The notes under the pieces were generated by a model. It searched no databases, was not told where the DNA came from, and saw nothing but the letters and a program-made list of their open reading frames with translations. Made by a program: the position numbers and the translations under genes. Positions 47,119 to 55,550 of a DNA stretch of 64,000 nt are shown here, piece by piece; position 1 is the first letter of the stretch, and every line of letters starts with the position of its first letter. The DNA lies in NCBI GenBank assembly GCA_017652265.1, contig JAGCBH010000006.1:21637-85636 (forward strand), written 5' to 3'. This DNA is from a bacterium. Lineage in GTDB: Bacteria > Cyanobacteriota > Vampirovibrionia > Gastranaerophilales > Gastranaerophilaceae.

Positions 47119-48231
47119 CTAGAACTGGACATAATTTGTAGGATTATTCGGTTTGCCGTTAACTCTGACCTCAAAGTGGCAATGGGGGCCTGTACTGTAC
47201 CCGGTTGAGCCTTCTTTACCAAGTACCTGACCTTTTTTAACGGATTGCCCCTGTGAAACATTTATAGCGGACATATGCGCATACAGCGTTGTTACAGGGT
47301 TTCCGTTAACATCTCCGTGATCAATTATAACGACTTTTCCATAACCTCCATACCAACCTGAATATATCACAGTTCCATCGTTTGATGCAATAATGTTACC
47401 TGCATTTGGTCCTGCTATATCCACACCGGAATGGAAAGATTTACTTTTGAATATCGGATGAACTCTCGGGCCGAACGGTGATGATATTTTACCGCCGATA
47501 GGTCTTACAAAATTAGAATTTACAAGTTTTTGATTTGAACCTTTATTGGTAAGCATCGATTGTAATTTGGCAGACTGCCCCATCAATTCGCGTTCTGCTT
47601 TTTCGTACGCACGCCTGTCGGTTTTAAGTTTGTTAATCTTTTTCTCATTCGCAGCAATTTCGCGTCTCAAAAGTTCCTTTTTGCTATTTATATTGCGAAT
47701 TGATTTTGCAAGATAATTTTTCCGCAACTGCATAGTTTTCTTTAACGCAATTACCCTGTCGGAACGCTTTTTAATTTCAAAAATTTTGGCAACATCCTGT
47801 CTTAAAATTATCTTTTCATAATAAATAACATCCATAAAAGAATTCAGGTCTCGCACCGAAAACAATGCTTGAATCATCCCGGTTCGTTGATGTTTGTAAA
47901 TAATTCTTATTTTTCTGTTTATACTGTTAACAGCCGCATTGTACTCAAGCTGAGCATTGAGGTACTGCTTTTCAATTCCGTTAAGTTCGGAACGCAGGGT
48001 ATTATAAGTGTTTTCGGATTTTGCCAAATCTTTCTGGGTATTTTCCAGCTGCTTTTGATTTTTATGAAGTTTGTTCTTTTCAAGACCTTCAAGAGCTTTA
48101 ATACTTTGAATTTTTTTATTATAAGTCTGCAATTTCTGATCAACAGATGCCTGTTGAGTGGCTGAATACACAGGCACACCCACCAATAAAAATGTTGATA
48201 ATATGAACAAATACAGAACAATTTTTTTCAT
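47119..48231 (-). CDS. Secreted M23 peptidase with coiled coil (EnvC/NlpD-like)
   Basis: The ATG at 48231 opens a signal peptide (MKKIVLYLFILSTFLLVGVPVYS); an in-frame TTG lies 15 bases further up. About 370 aa. Residues about 25-240 form long coiled coils (QKLQTYNKKIQSIKALEGLE and similar). The C-terminal lysostaphin-like domain starts at ISSPFGPRVHPIFKSKSFHSG with zinc motif HSGVDIAG and ends in the second motif HCHFEVRVNG. Both zinc motifs appear intact, so it is probably a peptidoglycan endopeptidase rather than an inactive amidase activator. The LptD gene starts 12 bases downstream. Confidence 0.93.
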   Translation of the reverse strand: MKKIVLYLFILSTFLLVGVPVYSATQQASVDQKLQTYNKKIQSIKALEGLEKNKLHKNQKQLENTQKDLAKSENTYNTLRSELNGIEKQYLNAQLEYNAAVNSINRKIRIIYKHQRTGMIQALFSVRDLNSFMDVIYYEKIILRQDVAKIFEIKKRSDRVIALKKTMQLRKNYLAKSIRNINSKKELLRREIAANEKKINKLKTDRRAYEKAERELMGQSAKLQSMLTNKGSNQKLVNSNFVRPIGGKISSPFGPRVHPIFKSKSFHSGVDIAGPNAGNIIASNDGTVIYSGWYGGYGKVVIIDHGDVNGNPVTTLYAHMSAINVSQGQSVKKGQVLGKEGSTGYSTGPHCHFEVRVNGKPNNPTNYVQF

Positions 48232-48258
48232 ATTGCAGCATTCCAAAAAATTAACAAA

Positions 48259-48366
48259 CTACTGTTTTACAACAAGTGCCAATAAAATAGGCAACACCAT
48301 CCACGTCAAAAACGTAAGCGCTATAACTGCAATTATAATTTTCTGGTTTTTTCTGAAAAATTCCAT
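48259..48366 (-). CDS. Tiny single-helix membrane protein, 35 aa
   Basis: ATG at 48366 with GAGGGG 8 bases upstream. The product, beginning MEFFRKNQKIIIAVIALTFL, is a short basic N-terminus and one hydrophobic helix, inside-positive. It resembles the N-terminal anchor of SurA/PpiD-type chaperones (xFLRKxxKxIIxxI) but stops after 35 residues. It is first in the envelope operon, 27 bases before the M23 peptidase gene. Promoter: TTGCAA-17-TAAAAT. Confidence 0.5.
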   Translation of the reverse strand: MEFFRKNQKIIIAVIALTFLTWMVLPILLALVVKQ

Positions 48367-48408
48367 ATAAAATCCCCTCAAATTTTCTTTAAATATGTCA
48401 ACACTAAG

Positions 48409-48437
48409 ATTTTACAAAAAAAATCCGTTTTTTGCAA
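48409..48437 (-). promoter_or_regulatory. Promoter of the envelope operon
   Basis: On the minus strand: TTGCAA (48432-48437), 17-base spacer, TAAAAT (48409-48414). Confidence 0.6.
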
Positions 48438-48453
48438 TTTTTTAATAATTAAT

Positions 48454-48482
48454 TTGCAAAAATTGATAAAATGAATTAATAT
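48454..48482 (+). promoter_or_regulatory. Promoter giving a predicted leaderless ATPase-TPR mRNA
   Basis: TTGCAA (48454-48459), 17-base spacer, TAATAT (48477-48482), 7 bases before the ATG at 48490; no ribosome site. Confidence 0.55.
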
Positions 48483-48489
48483 TAACCGT

Positions 48490-50916
48490 ATGGATAAGGT
48501 TTTTTTAGATACTGAAACGGATTATGAAAAGATCGTAAGTTCTGCAAATGATACAAACTTCAACATTTTGGCTGAAAATAACAAAGATGAAATCCAAAAA
48601 ATTATGAATTTCTTTGCTTCCGATAATTCGTTACTCTTTGTAACGGGATTTTTGGGAACAGGAAAAACCGAAATCGTAAAAAATATTGTTAATCAGGCCG
48701 ATAATGATACAGTTGTTCTGTGGGCGAACTGCTACGAATCCACAAACCTTGACGATATTTTTCTTGTTTTCTTTGAAAAATTCAAACACCTTGCATCATC
48801 AGGAATAATAAATATTCCACAGGCAAGATTTGAAAACTTTAATCAGCGCATAAATGCCTGTTTTTCAGCTATTCAGAAAAATATAATTGTTGTTATTAAT
48901 TCGTATCAGGCTCTTATGGCTGAAAATGTCAAACCTATAAATGACTTTATTAGCTATCTCACAAATTTCAGTAATATTAAAACCATTGTCATTTCAAGAA
49001 ATTTCAACACTGCTGAACTGCCGGAAAACGTTAAATTTGAAAAAATTGTACTGAAAGCTTTTGATGAAAGTACGTTTCAGAAACTGCTTTTAAACAACAA
49101 AGTAAAAATGTACGGCCCCGTTGCCGATGAATTATACAAACTTACAAAGGGCTATTACTTTTACCTGACTCTTGCAATAAAAATTATTCTTGCAAAAAAT
49201 ATTACGGTAATTGACTTTATAAAAGACTATTCTAACAGTTTTATGTCTATGAAAGAATTTCTCTTTCAAGAAGTTTTAAAAATTGTAGGGAACCCAAATC
49301 CTCACCTTATAAGATTTTTAACGGTTATAAGGTGCCCGGTCAATGCGAAATTGCTCAACGCATTAAATCTGTATGACGAAAAATTTTTGCAGATTCTTGC
49401 GGATAATATGATTATTGAAATCGATCACGGCAATATCTACCTTAAAGACTACTATAAAGATATGTCCGGAGCGGAAATCCCGCAAAATATATTAAACAAA
49501 ATCCATAAATCCTGCATTGAACTTTATGAACTTCAATTGCCAAGGAAACCGGATGACCGTGATTTATTGATTTCCAGAAAAACAATACGTCAGGAAATTG
49601 AATACCACAGAATTTTCGTTCCGAAAAAATATGAGCCTGGAACGAACAGCCTTGCAATATACAATTCTCAGCCGATTATTGTCAAATCTCAGCAGCTTGC
49701 TCAGGAACAGCCTGAAAATAAACCGGAAACTCCAAAAGCAGAACCGGAACAACCGAAAGAATTAAAGGATATCCTGTTTGTATTTAACGAAGAGGAAGAA
49801 AAATCCTTAATGACAGGTATTGCAGAATCCATAAGCTCTTTTATGGAAAATGCAAAACAGCAGGATAATGCCGAAAATAATATGTCTGATGAAGAATTGA
49901 TTAATCTTATGAATGAGGCCGAAGATAACTTTGATTATAAAAAAGTTATAAATTTGGGTAAAAAAATTATCATTCGTGCGGATGCCAATCCGGATATAAA
50001 ACTTTATACCGCCGAAAAAATGGCTCTTTGCTACGAAAAATTATCCGATATTTACAATGCCCTGAAATATTGCGAAATGGCAAAAAGTTATATCTCAGAA
50101 AGCGGAAATACTTTCAAAATCCTTGAATATGACTTTAACATTGCAAGATTAAACTATAAGATTTTCAAACGAGATTATGCAAAAGAAATTTTGTTGAGTC
50201 TGCATAAGGCTCAAAACCCTGTAATAAAAATAAAAAGCGAACTTCTTCTGTTTGATATTTATCTGGATGAGGGAGATGAAGAAAAAGCTTTTGAAAGCTG
50301 CAAAGAAGCACTTGCACATCTGGATAAAAATCCTGACAAAGAGCTTGCCTGTGAACTTTTATTCAAATGCGGGCTTATTCTTGACATAAGAAAAAATTAT
50401 TTAAAGGCTATTGATGCTTATGAACGTTCGCTAAAAATTTCTTCCGACAGTACAAATAAATACCTTATTCAAACATATAACAACCTTGCAAATCTGTACA
50501 GCGAAACAGAAAATTATGAAAAGGCCAAAGAATATTCTCTGACTGCATTTGAAACCGCAAAATCGCAAAATAACAATGATGAAATGTTCAATTCTACATT
50601 AAGGCTTGCAGAATTAACGAAAGATGACGAAAAAAGCGCCCTTAAACTTTATGAACAGGCCCTTGAGTATGCAAAACTTGCTAATGACACTTATTGCAAC
50701 ATAACAGCTCTGATTGCGCTTGGTGATTTCTATTTTGAAAAACATAAAAACTTAAGTGCACTTGAAAATTATCTAAAAGCATACAAAATCGGCAAAGAAA
50801 GCTTTTATGACGAAATTAAAACTCTACTGGATAACAGGCTAATCTCTGTCAAGGCCGTATTAAATTATGATGTATATTACCCTAAATTAAAAGAATACGG
50901 ATATGAAGAAACTTAA
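48490..50916 (+). CDS. STAND-like P-loop ATPase with C-terminal TPR array, 808 aa
   Basis: N-terminal NTPase (about 30-290) with Walker A GFLGTGKT (53-60), Walker B-like NIIVVINSYQAL (about 129-140), a sensor-like TIVISRNF, and a winged-helix-like region after it. This resembles the MalT/NB-ARC type of signalling ATPase. A Pro/Glu/Gln-rich linker (about 395-430) precedes TPR repeats to the C-terminus (YTAEKMALCYEKLSDIYNAL, LLFKCGLILDIRKNYLKAID, QTYNNLANLYSETENYEKAK). There is no DNA-binding or effector domain that I recognise. STAND proteins oligomerise when the repeats sense a ligand. The gene overlaps rsmG by 14 bases. Confidence 0.75.
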   Translation: MDKVFLDTETDYEKIVSSANDTNFNILAENNKDEIQKIMNFFASDNSLLFVTGFLGTGKTEIVKNIVNQADNDTVVLWANCYESTNLDDIFLVFFEKFKHLASSGIINIPQARFENFNQRINACFSAIQKNIIVVINSYQALMAENVKPINDFISYLTNFSNIKTIVISRNFNTAELPENVKFEKIVLKAFDESTFQKLLLNNKVKMYGPVADELYKLTKGYYFYLTLAIKIILAKNITVIDFIKDYSNSFMSMKEFLFQEVLKIVGNPNPHLIRFLTVIRCPVNAKLLNALNLYDEKFLQILADNMIIEIDHGNIYLKDYYKDMSGAEIPQNILNKIHKSCIELYELQLPRKPDDRDLLISRKTIRQEIEYHRIFVPKKYEPGTNSLAIYNSQPIIVKSQQLAQEQPENKPETPKAEPEQPKELKDILFVFNEEEEKSLMTGIAESISSFMENAKQQDNAENNMSDEELINLMNEAEDNFDYKKVINLGKKIIIRADANPDIKLYTAEKMALCYEKLSDIYNALKYCEMAKSYISESGNTFKILEYDFNIARLNYKIFKRDYAKEILLSLHKAQNPVIKIKSELLLFDIYLDEGDEEKAFESCKEALAHLDKNPDKELACELLFKCGLILDIRKNYLKAIDAYERSLKISSDSTNKYLIQTYNNLANLYSETENYEKAKEYSLTAFETAKSQNNNDEMFNSTLRLAELTKDDEKSALKLYEQALEYAKLANDTYCNITALIALGDFYFEKHKNLSALENYLKAYKIGKESFYDEIKTLLDNRLISVKAVLNYDVYYPKLKEYGYEET

Positions 50917-51508
50917 AAAAGAAAATTTTAATACCTATATTTCAGCATTTTTGGAAGAAAATTCAAAAATAAATTTGATTTCCAAAAACGAAGAAAAATT
51001 TTTATGGGAAAAACATATTTTTGACAGCCTTTCAATATCTTTGTTTTTTGAAAAATACCTAAAAGATTTATCAGGTAAAAGGCTTCTGGATATAGGTACA
51101 GGAGGGGGCTTCCCTGCCGTTCCTGCGGCAATAAATTACCCTGAAATACAGGTCTTTGCACTAGACAGTATCAAAAAAAAGCTTATTGCAATTGAAAACA
51201 TAAAAGCAAAATTAAATCTGAAAAATTTAACGACAATAAACGAACGTGCCGAAAACTTACATGACAAATTTGACATTATTACGGTTCGTGCCGTAGGCAA
51301 GCTGGATAAAATCGCAAAATATGCATTACCGCTATTGAAAAAGAACGGATATTTTATTGCATACAAATCCAAAACAGCGGAAGAAGAAATCAAAGAGGCA
51401 CAAAAAAACATTTCCAAACTTGGCGGGAAAATCATTGATGTTATATCATATCAACTTCCGACAGAAGAAATTTACGAAAGAAATCTTGTTATTATTAAAA
51501 AAGCATAA
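50903..51508 (+). CDS. rsmG: 16S rRNA (guanine-527 N7) methyltransferase
   Basis: RsmG (GidB) methylates G527 of 16S rRNA. 201 aa: N-terminal helical part with INLISKNEEKFLWEKHIFDS (20-39), SAM motif LLDIGTGGGFPAVPAAI, DSIKKKL, and ITVRAVGKLDKIAKYALPLL. Length is normal. It is coupled to the upstream ATPase gene by a 14-base overlap, an unusual partner; the usual mnmG/parAB neighbours are absent. Confidence 0.95.
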   Translation: MKKLKKENFNTYISAFLEENSKINLISKNEEKFLWEKHIFDSLSISLFFEKYLKDLSGKRLLDIGTGGGFPAVPAAINYPEIQVFALDSIKKKLIAIENIKAKLNLKNLTTINERAENLHDKFDIITVRAVGKLDKIAKYALPLLKKNGYFIAYKSKTAEEEIKEAQKNISKLGGKIIDVISYQLPTEEIYERNLVIIKKA

Positions 51509-51543
51509 AAAATACCCCTCTGATAATCAGAAGGGGTATTTTA
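51508..51543. terminator. Bidirectional terminator between rsmG and rplL
   Basis: AAATACCCCTCTGA pairs with TCAGAAGGGGTATTT around a TAA loop, with one bulged A, and A- and T-runs at the two ends. Confidence 0.9.
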
Positions 51544-51555
51544 AAGTTTAAAAAA

Positions 51556-51942
51556 CTACTTAAGTTCAACAGTAGCGCCAGCTGCTTCAAGCTGTTTCTT
51601 AAGAGCTTCAGCTTCGTCTTTCTTAACGTTTTCTTTAACAGGTTTCGGAGCACCGTCAACAAGGTCTTTTGCTTCTTTCAAACCTAAACCTGTGATTGCA
51701 CGAACTTCCTTCAATACAGCAATTTTGTTAGCACCAGCTGATGCCAAAACTACTGTAACTTCATCAGAACCTGCATCATCGCCGGCTGCTGCTGCACCTG
51801 CTGCTGCAGGAGCTGCTGCTGCAACTGCTACAGGAGCTGCTGCTGATACACCAAATTTTTCTTCCATTGCTTTTACTAATTCAGCTGCTTCTAATAAAGA
51901 TAATGCTGAAATTTCTTCTAAAATAGTTTCTACTTTACTCAT
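51556..51942 (-). CDS. rplL: 50S ribosomal protein L7/L12
   Basis: Stalk protein that recruits translational GTPases, present as dimers on L10. 128 aa: N-terminal dimerisation helices ([20 protein letters not shown]), an Ala-rich hinge (about 33-55) and the C-terminal factor-binding domain ([27 protein letters not shown], ending GATVELK). It follows rplJ by 84 bases and ends at a terminator; rpoB does not follow. Confidence 0.98.
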   Translation of the reverse strand: MSKVETILEEISALSLLEAAELVKAMEEKFGVSAAAPVAVAAAAPAAAGAAAAGDDAGSDEVTVVLASAGANKIAVLKEVRAITGLGLKEAKDLVDGAPKPVKENVKKDEAEALKKQLEAAGATVELK

Positions 51943-52026
51943 TGTTATTTTCTCCTTTTTTGTTTTTTGAGTTGTAAATCTTTAAGTTGTTATGCCAAAC
52001 ATAATATTCGGCAAATTGCAAAACCG

Positions 52027-52548
52027 CTATGCGGTTTTTTGATCTCTGACAGCTGCCATAGCACGCGTAAGCTGAGACATAACTGCAGAAAGTGAATTTG
52101 CGATACCTGATGCCGGTGAATTGATAGAACCAAGTAATTTTGCGTAAAGTTCTTCTTTTGAAGGAAGTTTAGCCAATGCTTCAGCTTCTTTTACGCTCAA
52201 CAACTTGCCGTCTAATGCACCACCAAGAACCGCGCCCTTTTTGCTGTCTTTAATGAACTTTGAAACAACTTTTGCAGGGCTGACAGGGTCATTAAACCCG
52301 AATGCAATTGCTGTTGCGCCGGTCATTAATTCTGACAATACTTCAAATTCTGTTCCTTTGAGAGCAATTTTTGCAAGAGTGTTTTTTGTAACCATATAGT
52401 CGCCGCCTTCTTTTTGAAGTGCACGTCTAAGATTGGTTATTTCTTCAACACTGTAGCCTTTGTATTCTGTCAGAAGAGCAACTTGAGCTTTAGCGATTTT
52501 TTCTTTCATCGCTTCAATTTTTTCTGATTTAAATGCTTTTGTTGACAT
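52027..52548 (-). CDS. rplJ: 50S ribosomal protein L10
   Basis: L10 anchors L7/L12 dimers to 23S rRNA. 173 aa with KAQVALLTEYKGYSVEEI (20-37), LRRALQKEGGDYMVTKNTLAKIAL and LLGSINSPASGIANSLSAVM near the C-terminus. An AAAAGGAG site precedes the ATG. The 300-base leader carries an L10-leader-like motif and an attenuator, so synthesis is likely autoregulated by L10 or L10-(L12)n. Confidence 0.98.
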   Translation of the reverse strand: MSTKAFKSEKIEAMKEKIAKAQVALLTEYKGYSVEEITNLRRALQKEGGDYMVTKNTLAKIALKGTEFEVLSELMTGATAIAFGFNDPVSPAKVVSKFIKDSKKGAVLGGALDGKLLSVKEAEALAKLPSKEELYAKLLGSINSPASGIANSLSAVMSQLTRAMAAVRDQKTA

Positions 52549-52614
52549 TTTCGGCTCCTTTTTATGTTTATTTATCGACCAGTTTCTTATTCTTCAAAGA
52601 CTTTCCTAAATACT

Positions 52615-52664
52615 AAAAAAGACTTTGAGGTTTCCAAAACCGCAAAATCTTACACAAAAGTCTT
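52615..52664 (-). terminator. Attenuator (intrinsic terminator) in the rplJ leader
   Basis: On the minus strand AAGACTTTTG (52655-52664) pairs with CAAAGTCTT, followed by TTTTT at 52615; the interior GGTTT-TGG-AAACC helix is also paired. It lies about 65 bases before the rplJ start, where premature termination would control the operon. Confidence 0.75.
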
Positions 52665-52699
52665 CTTTATTTGACTGCATTGACTTTTAAATCAACACC

Positions 52700-52855
52700 G
52701 GCACATCATCCTGTGCCACTTGTATAACCTCGACCGGTATCATTAAGGGAAGTGTTTTTCAGATGCGAACTCAAATCCGTTACCTATGTCACCGTTAACT
52801 TGAGCATATAACCCGCCTCTGTTAAGGCACCCCCGCCGGTTGTCTGCGGCTTCGT
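52700..52855 (-). ncRNA. Ribosomal protein L10 leader
   Basis: On the minus strand the leader contains GGGTGCCTTAACAGAGGCGG, then TTAACGGTGACATAGGTAACGG, and CCCTTAATGATACCGGTCGAGG. The late CTTAAT...CCGGTCGAGG block resembles the conserved CUUAAU / CCGAGG-type kink-turn that L10 binds in bacterial L10 leaders. Position, length and the downstream attenuator agree. Confidence 0.7.
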
Positions 52856-52858
52856 GAA

Positions 52859-52889
52859 ACTATAGTAACATAAAAATTTCTAAAATCAA
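52859..52889 (-). promoter_or_regulatory. rplJL promoter
   Basis: On the minus strand: TTGATT (52884-52889), 19-base spacer, TATAGT (52859-52864), giving a start near 52852 and a leader of about 300 bases. Confidence 0.45.
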
Positions 52890-52915
52890 GAAAATATTTA
52901 TAGTTTTGTAAAGTA

Positions 52916-53818
52916 TTACTCTTTTTTATAAACAAGTTCGTACAAACTATCAGGTAAATCTTCATAATTGCCGTTTGCGGTTGCATCAAACTTGTTATTC
53001 AATACTGTATTCAGACATTCCGGAACAATCTGGTAGCAGACAATTTTATTTTTACAGCCAAGATTTACAAGTTTTACAGCAGAATCCATAGCCTCCTTAG
53101 GATCCTCATCAACCGTATGCGTTGTAACTGCTATAAAATATTCCAGTCCGGATTTAACATATTTTTCAACTTGGCATAGGGATTTCAGAAATACCAAAAT
53201 CTTATTCAACTGTTCCGGACTCTGAATATGAAGAATGATAATATCGTCAACATTAGTTTTATCGCATTTGACACTTGACGTAACAAGATTTTTTACTTCA
53301 ACAAGCATTTTATCAACTGCTACCTGTAATTTTTGTGAATAATCGGGATCCGAAAACGCCAAAGCCTGAAAAGAATCTTTAAAGACGTTCAGTCTTAATG
53401 CTACAATAAACTGCATGTTGTGTTTCAGATGTAATTCATAATTCTTTTTAATTTGTTCGTTTATACGGATATTATCCTCTTCAACAGATTCTTCATGGCT
53501 TCTTTCATACATCTGCAGCATATCTTTGACAACATCGCTGATAAAAGAAGAAATAACCAGCAAAATTATGATATTAACGGAAAGATAAACAATACTGTTA
53601 TCACTTTCTTCCAAAACATTTTGGGTAACGAAATGAGAATTGAACTTTGTCAAAAACGCATTTATGTTGCCGCTGAACGGGATATATGAATCAAACTGAA
53701 AAATTTGTGCCATCCATAACATGATTATCCCTATCAAAAACAACGATAACAAAACTCTGAACAAATCAGCAAAGTTCTTGATTATTTTAGAAACTTCATC
53801 TTTTTGACTATTCAGCAT
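52916..53818 (-). CDS. Hypothetical inner-membrane protein, 300 aa
   Basis: Two membrane helices (about 19-41, LFRVLLSLFLIGIIMLWMA, and about 76-96, IVYLSVNIIILLVISSFI) enclose a short periplasmic loop. A cytoplasmic helical linker (ERSHEESVEEDNIRINEQIKK) leads to an alpha/beta domain (about 135-285). Alternating strands (FIVALRLNVFKD, DDIIILHIQSPEQLNKIL, EYFIAVTTHTVDEDP, KNKIVCYQIVP) could follow a degenerate GGDEF/cyclase palm fold; the catalytic motifs are absent, so this is only a suggestion. It follows panC by 22 bases and may be the last gene of that operon. Confidence 0.7.
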   Translation of the reverse strand: MLNSQKDEVSKIIKNFADLFRVLLSLFLIGIIMLWMAQIFQFDSYIPFSGNINAFLTKFNSHFVTQNVLEESDNSIVYLSVNIIILLVISSFISDVVKDMLQMYERSHEESVEEDNIRINEQIKKNYELHLKHNMQFIVALRLNVFKDSFQALAFSDPDYSQKLQVAVDKMLVEVKNLVTSSVKCDKTNVDDIIILHIQSPEQLNKILVFLKSLCQVEKYVKSGLEYFIAVTTHTVDEDPKEAMDSAVKLVNLGCKNKIVCYQIVPECLNTVLNNKFDATANGNYEDLPDSLYELVYKKE

Positions 53819-53840
53819 AAAACTCTCCGCTAATATAATT

Positions 53841-54695
53841 TTAACCTTTTAATGAGACATTGTCAATAAGACGAACATTGCCAAGCCTTAGAGCAATAAA
53901 AACTATTGTTCTGTCATCGGCAATTGTTTTTTCTTCCAAATCCTCTTCATCTCTGAATTCAAGATATTCCAAATCATGATTCTTATTTAAAAAAGCATAA
54001 GCGGTTTCTTTTAATGCCGAAATATCTGTTATCCCTTTTTTATAACAATTTTGAATATTAAAAAGAATTTTGGATAAAGCAAGCGCATCCTGTTTTTGCT
54101 CAGGTGTAAGGTACGAATTTCTTGAACTCAACGCCAATCCTGATTCTTCTCTCACAATAGGACATCCCACAATCTCAATCGGAATATTTAAATCTTTAAC
54201 CATTTTCTTGATTATTATCAATTGCTGGCGGTCTTTCTCTCCAAAAAATGCAAAATCAGGCTGAACAATATTAAATAATTTGTTTACAACGGTACAAACT
54301 CCGTCAAAATGGCCTACACGGCTTTTCCCGCACAACTTATCGGTATAAAAATAAGGCGGAATAACATAAGTTAAAAAATCATTTGATAAAATATGACCTT
54401 CACCGTACATTTCCTTAGGTGACGGAGCAAAAATCAAATCGGCAATTTTTGCTGTTTCACAATCTTTTTCAAAAGTTCTGGGATATTTATCCAAATCTTC
54501 ACCCGGGCAAAACTGAATAGGGTTCACAAAAACTGAAACGACTGTCCTGTTGCAAGTTTCAACGGATTTCTTTATAAGACTAAGGTGCCCTGCGTGTAAC
54601 GCTCCCATTGTAGGAACAAGCCCGACTTTAAGTCCCTGTTTTTTCCACTCCCTTACCTGTTCTCTGACTTCCTCTATAGTGTGAACGGCTTTCAT
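53841..54695 (-). CDS. panC: Pantothenate synthetase
   Basis: ATP-dependent joining of pantoate and beta-alanine. The 284 aa include VGLVPTMGALHAGHLSLI (24-41) with the nucleotidyl-transferase HxGH site, VVSVFVNPIQFCPGEDLDKYPRT, RVGHFDGVCTVVNKLFNIVQPD, FFGEKDRQQLIII and REESGLALSSRNSYL (KMSKS-like). It lies 15 bases after panB. It takes its substrates from PanB/PanE and PanD. Confidence 0.98.
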   Translation of the reverse strand: MKAVHTIEEVREQVREWKKQGLKVGLVPTMGALHAGHLSLIKKSVETCNRTVVSVFVNPIQFCPGEDLDKYPRTFEKDCETAKIADLIFAPSPKEMYGEGHILSNDFLTYVIPPYFYTDKLCGKSRVGHFDGVCTVVNKLFNIVQPDFAFFGEKDRQQLIIIKKMVKDLNIPIEIVGCPIVREESGLALSSRNSYLTPEQKQDALALSKILFNIQNCYKKGITDISALKETAYAFLNKNHDLEYLEFRDEEDLEEKTIADDRTIVFIALRLGNVRLIDNVSLKG

Positions 54696-54710
54696 AAAAA
54701 TCCTTTCTTA

Positions 54711-55547
54711 TTAATGTATATTTAAAAGTTTTAATTCCTTTTCTTCCAAGTGAAAAGTTTCGCTTTCAGACGGAAAATCGCCTGATTTAACATCGCTGAT
54801 ATATTGTTTTGCACATTCGGTAATCAAGCTCTGCATATCGCCGTATCTGCGGGCGAATGTCGGTTTACGGCCTGTAAATTTACCGAAAACATCATCCGAA
54901 ACCAAAACCTGACCGTCGCAATAGTGTCCAGCACCGCAAGAAATTGTCGGAATAGAAAGGTTTTCGGTAATATATTTTGCACATTCTTCCGGCATAAGCT
55001 CAAGAACAATTGCAAAAGCACCTGAAGCCTCAAGTCTTTTTGCTTTTTCCAGCAATTCAACGGTCGCATCATAGGTTTTTCCCTGAATATAGTGTCCGCC
55101 AATTGCATTTATTGATTGCGGAGTAAACCCGATATGAGCAACAACAGGAATACCGATTTCAGAACATCTTTTTATAACACTTTCGATGTATTCGCCTGAC
55201 CCCTCAATTTTAACCGCATTTGCGCCTGATTTTATTGCATTCCCGATATTTTCCATTGCGCTTTCAATACTTTTTTGATAACTCATAAACGGCATATCAC
55301 AAACAATCATAGCTCTTTGAACAGCTCTTGAAACTGCTGATGTAAATATCAGCATCTCATTCATAGAAATCTTATTTGTATCATCGTAACCAAGAACCAC
55401 ATTCGCTAAGCTATCTCCGACAATTATCATTTCAATTCCGGCTTCGTCAATTAATTTTGCCGTCGGATAATCATATGCAGTAAGGGCGGCAATTTTTTCG
55501 CTGTTAAGTTTAGCATTTTGGATATAGCGTGTATTGATTTTTTTCAT
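54711..55547 (-). CDS. panB: 3-methyl-2-oxobutanoate hydroxymethyltransferase
   Basis: Transfers a one-carbon unit from methylene-THF to ketoisovalerate, giving ketopantoate. The 278 aa have ALTAYDYPTAKLIDEAGIEM (21-40), VGDSLANVVLGYD (metal Asp), MPFMSYQ, AVKIEGSGEYIESV, HIGFTPQSINAIGG and the C-terminal SCGAGHYCDGQVLVSDDVFG. Starts 3 bases after yvcK. PanE (ketopantoate reductase) is not in the window. Confidence 0.98.
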   Translation of the reverse strand: MKKINTRYIQNAKLNSEKIAALTAYDYPTAKLIDEAGIEMIIVGDSLANVVLGYDDTNKISMNEMLIFTSAVSRAVQRAMIVCDMPFMSYQKSIESAMENIGNAIKSGANAVKIEGSGEYIESVIKRCSEIGIPVVAHIGFTPQSINAIGGHYIQGKTYDATVELLEKAKRLEASGAFAIVLELMPEECAKYITENLSIPTISCGAGHYCDGQVLVSDDVFGKFTGRKPTFARRYGDMQSLITECAKQYISDVKSGDFPSESETFHLEEKELKLLNIH

Positions 55548-55550
55548 CGT

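Noticed and set aside
51692..51970. Alanine-rich 92-aa frame opposite rplL
   Set aside because: It is the antisense shadow of the Ala-rich hinge of L7/L12.
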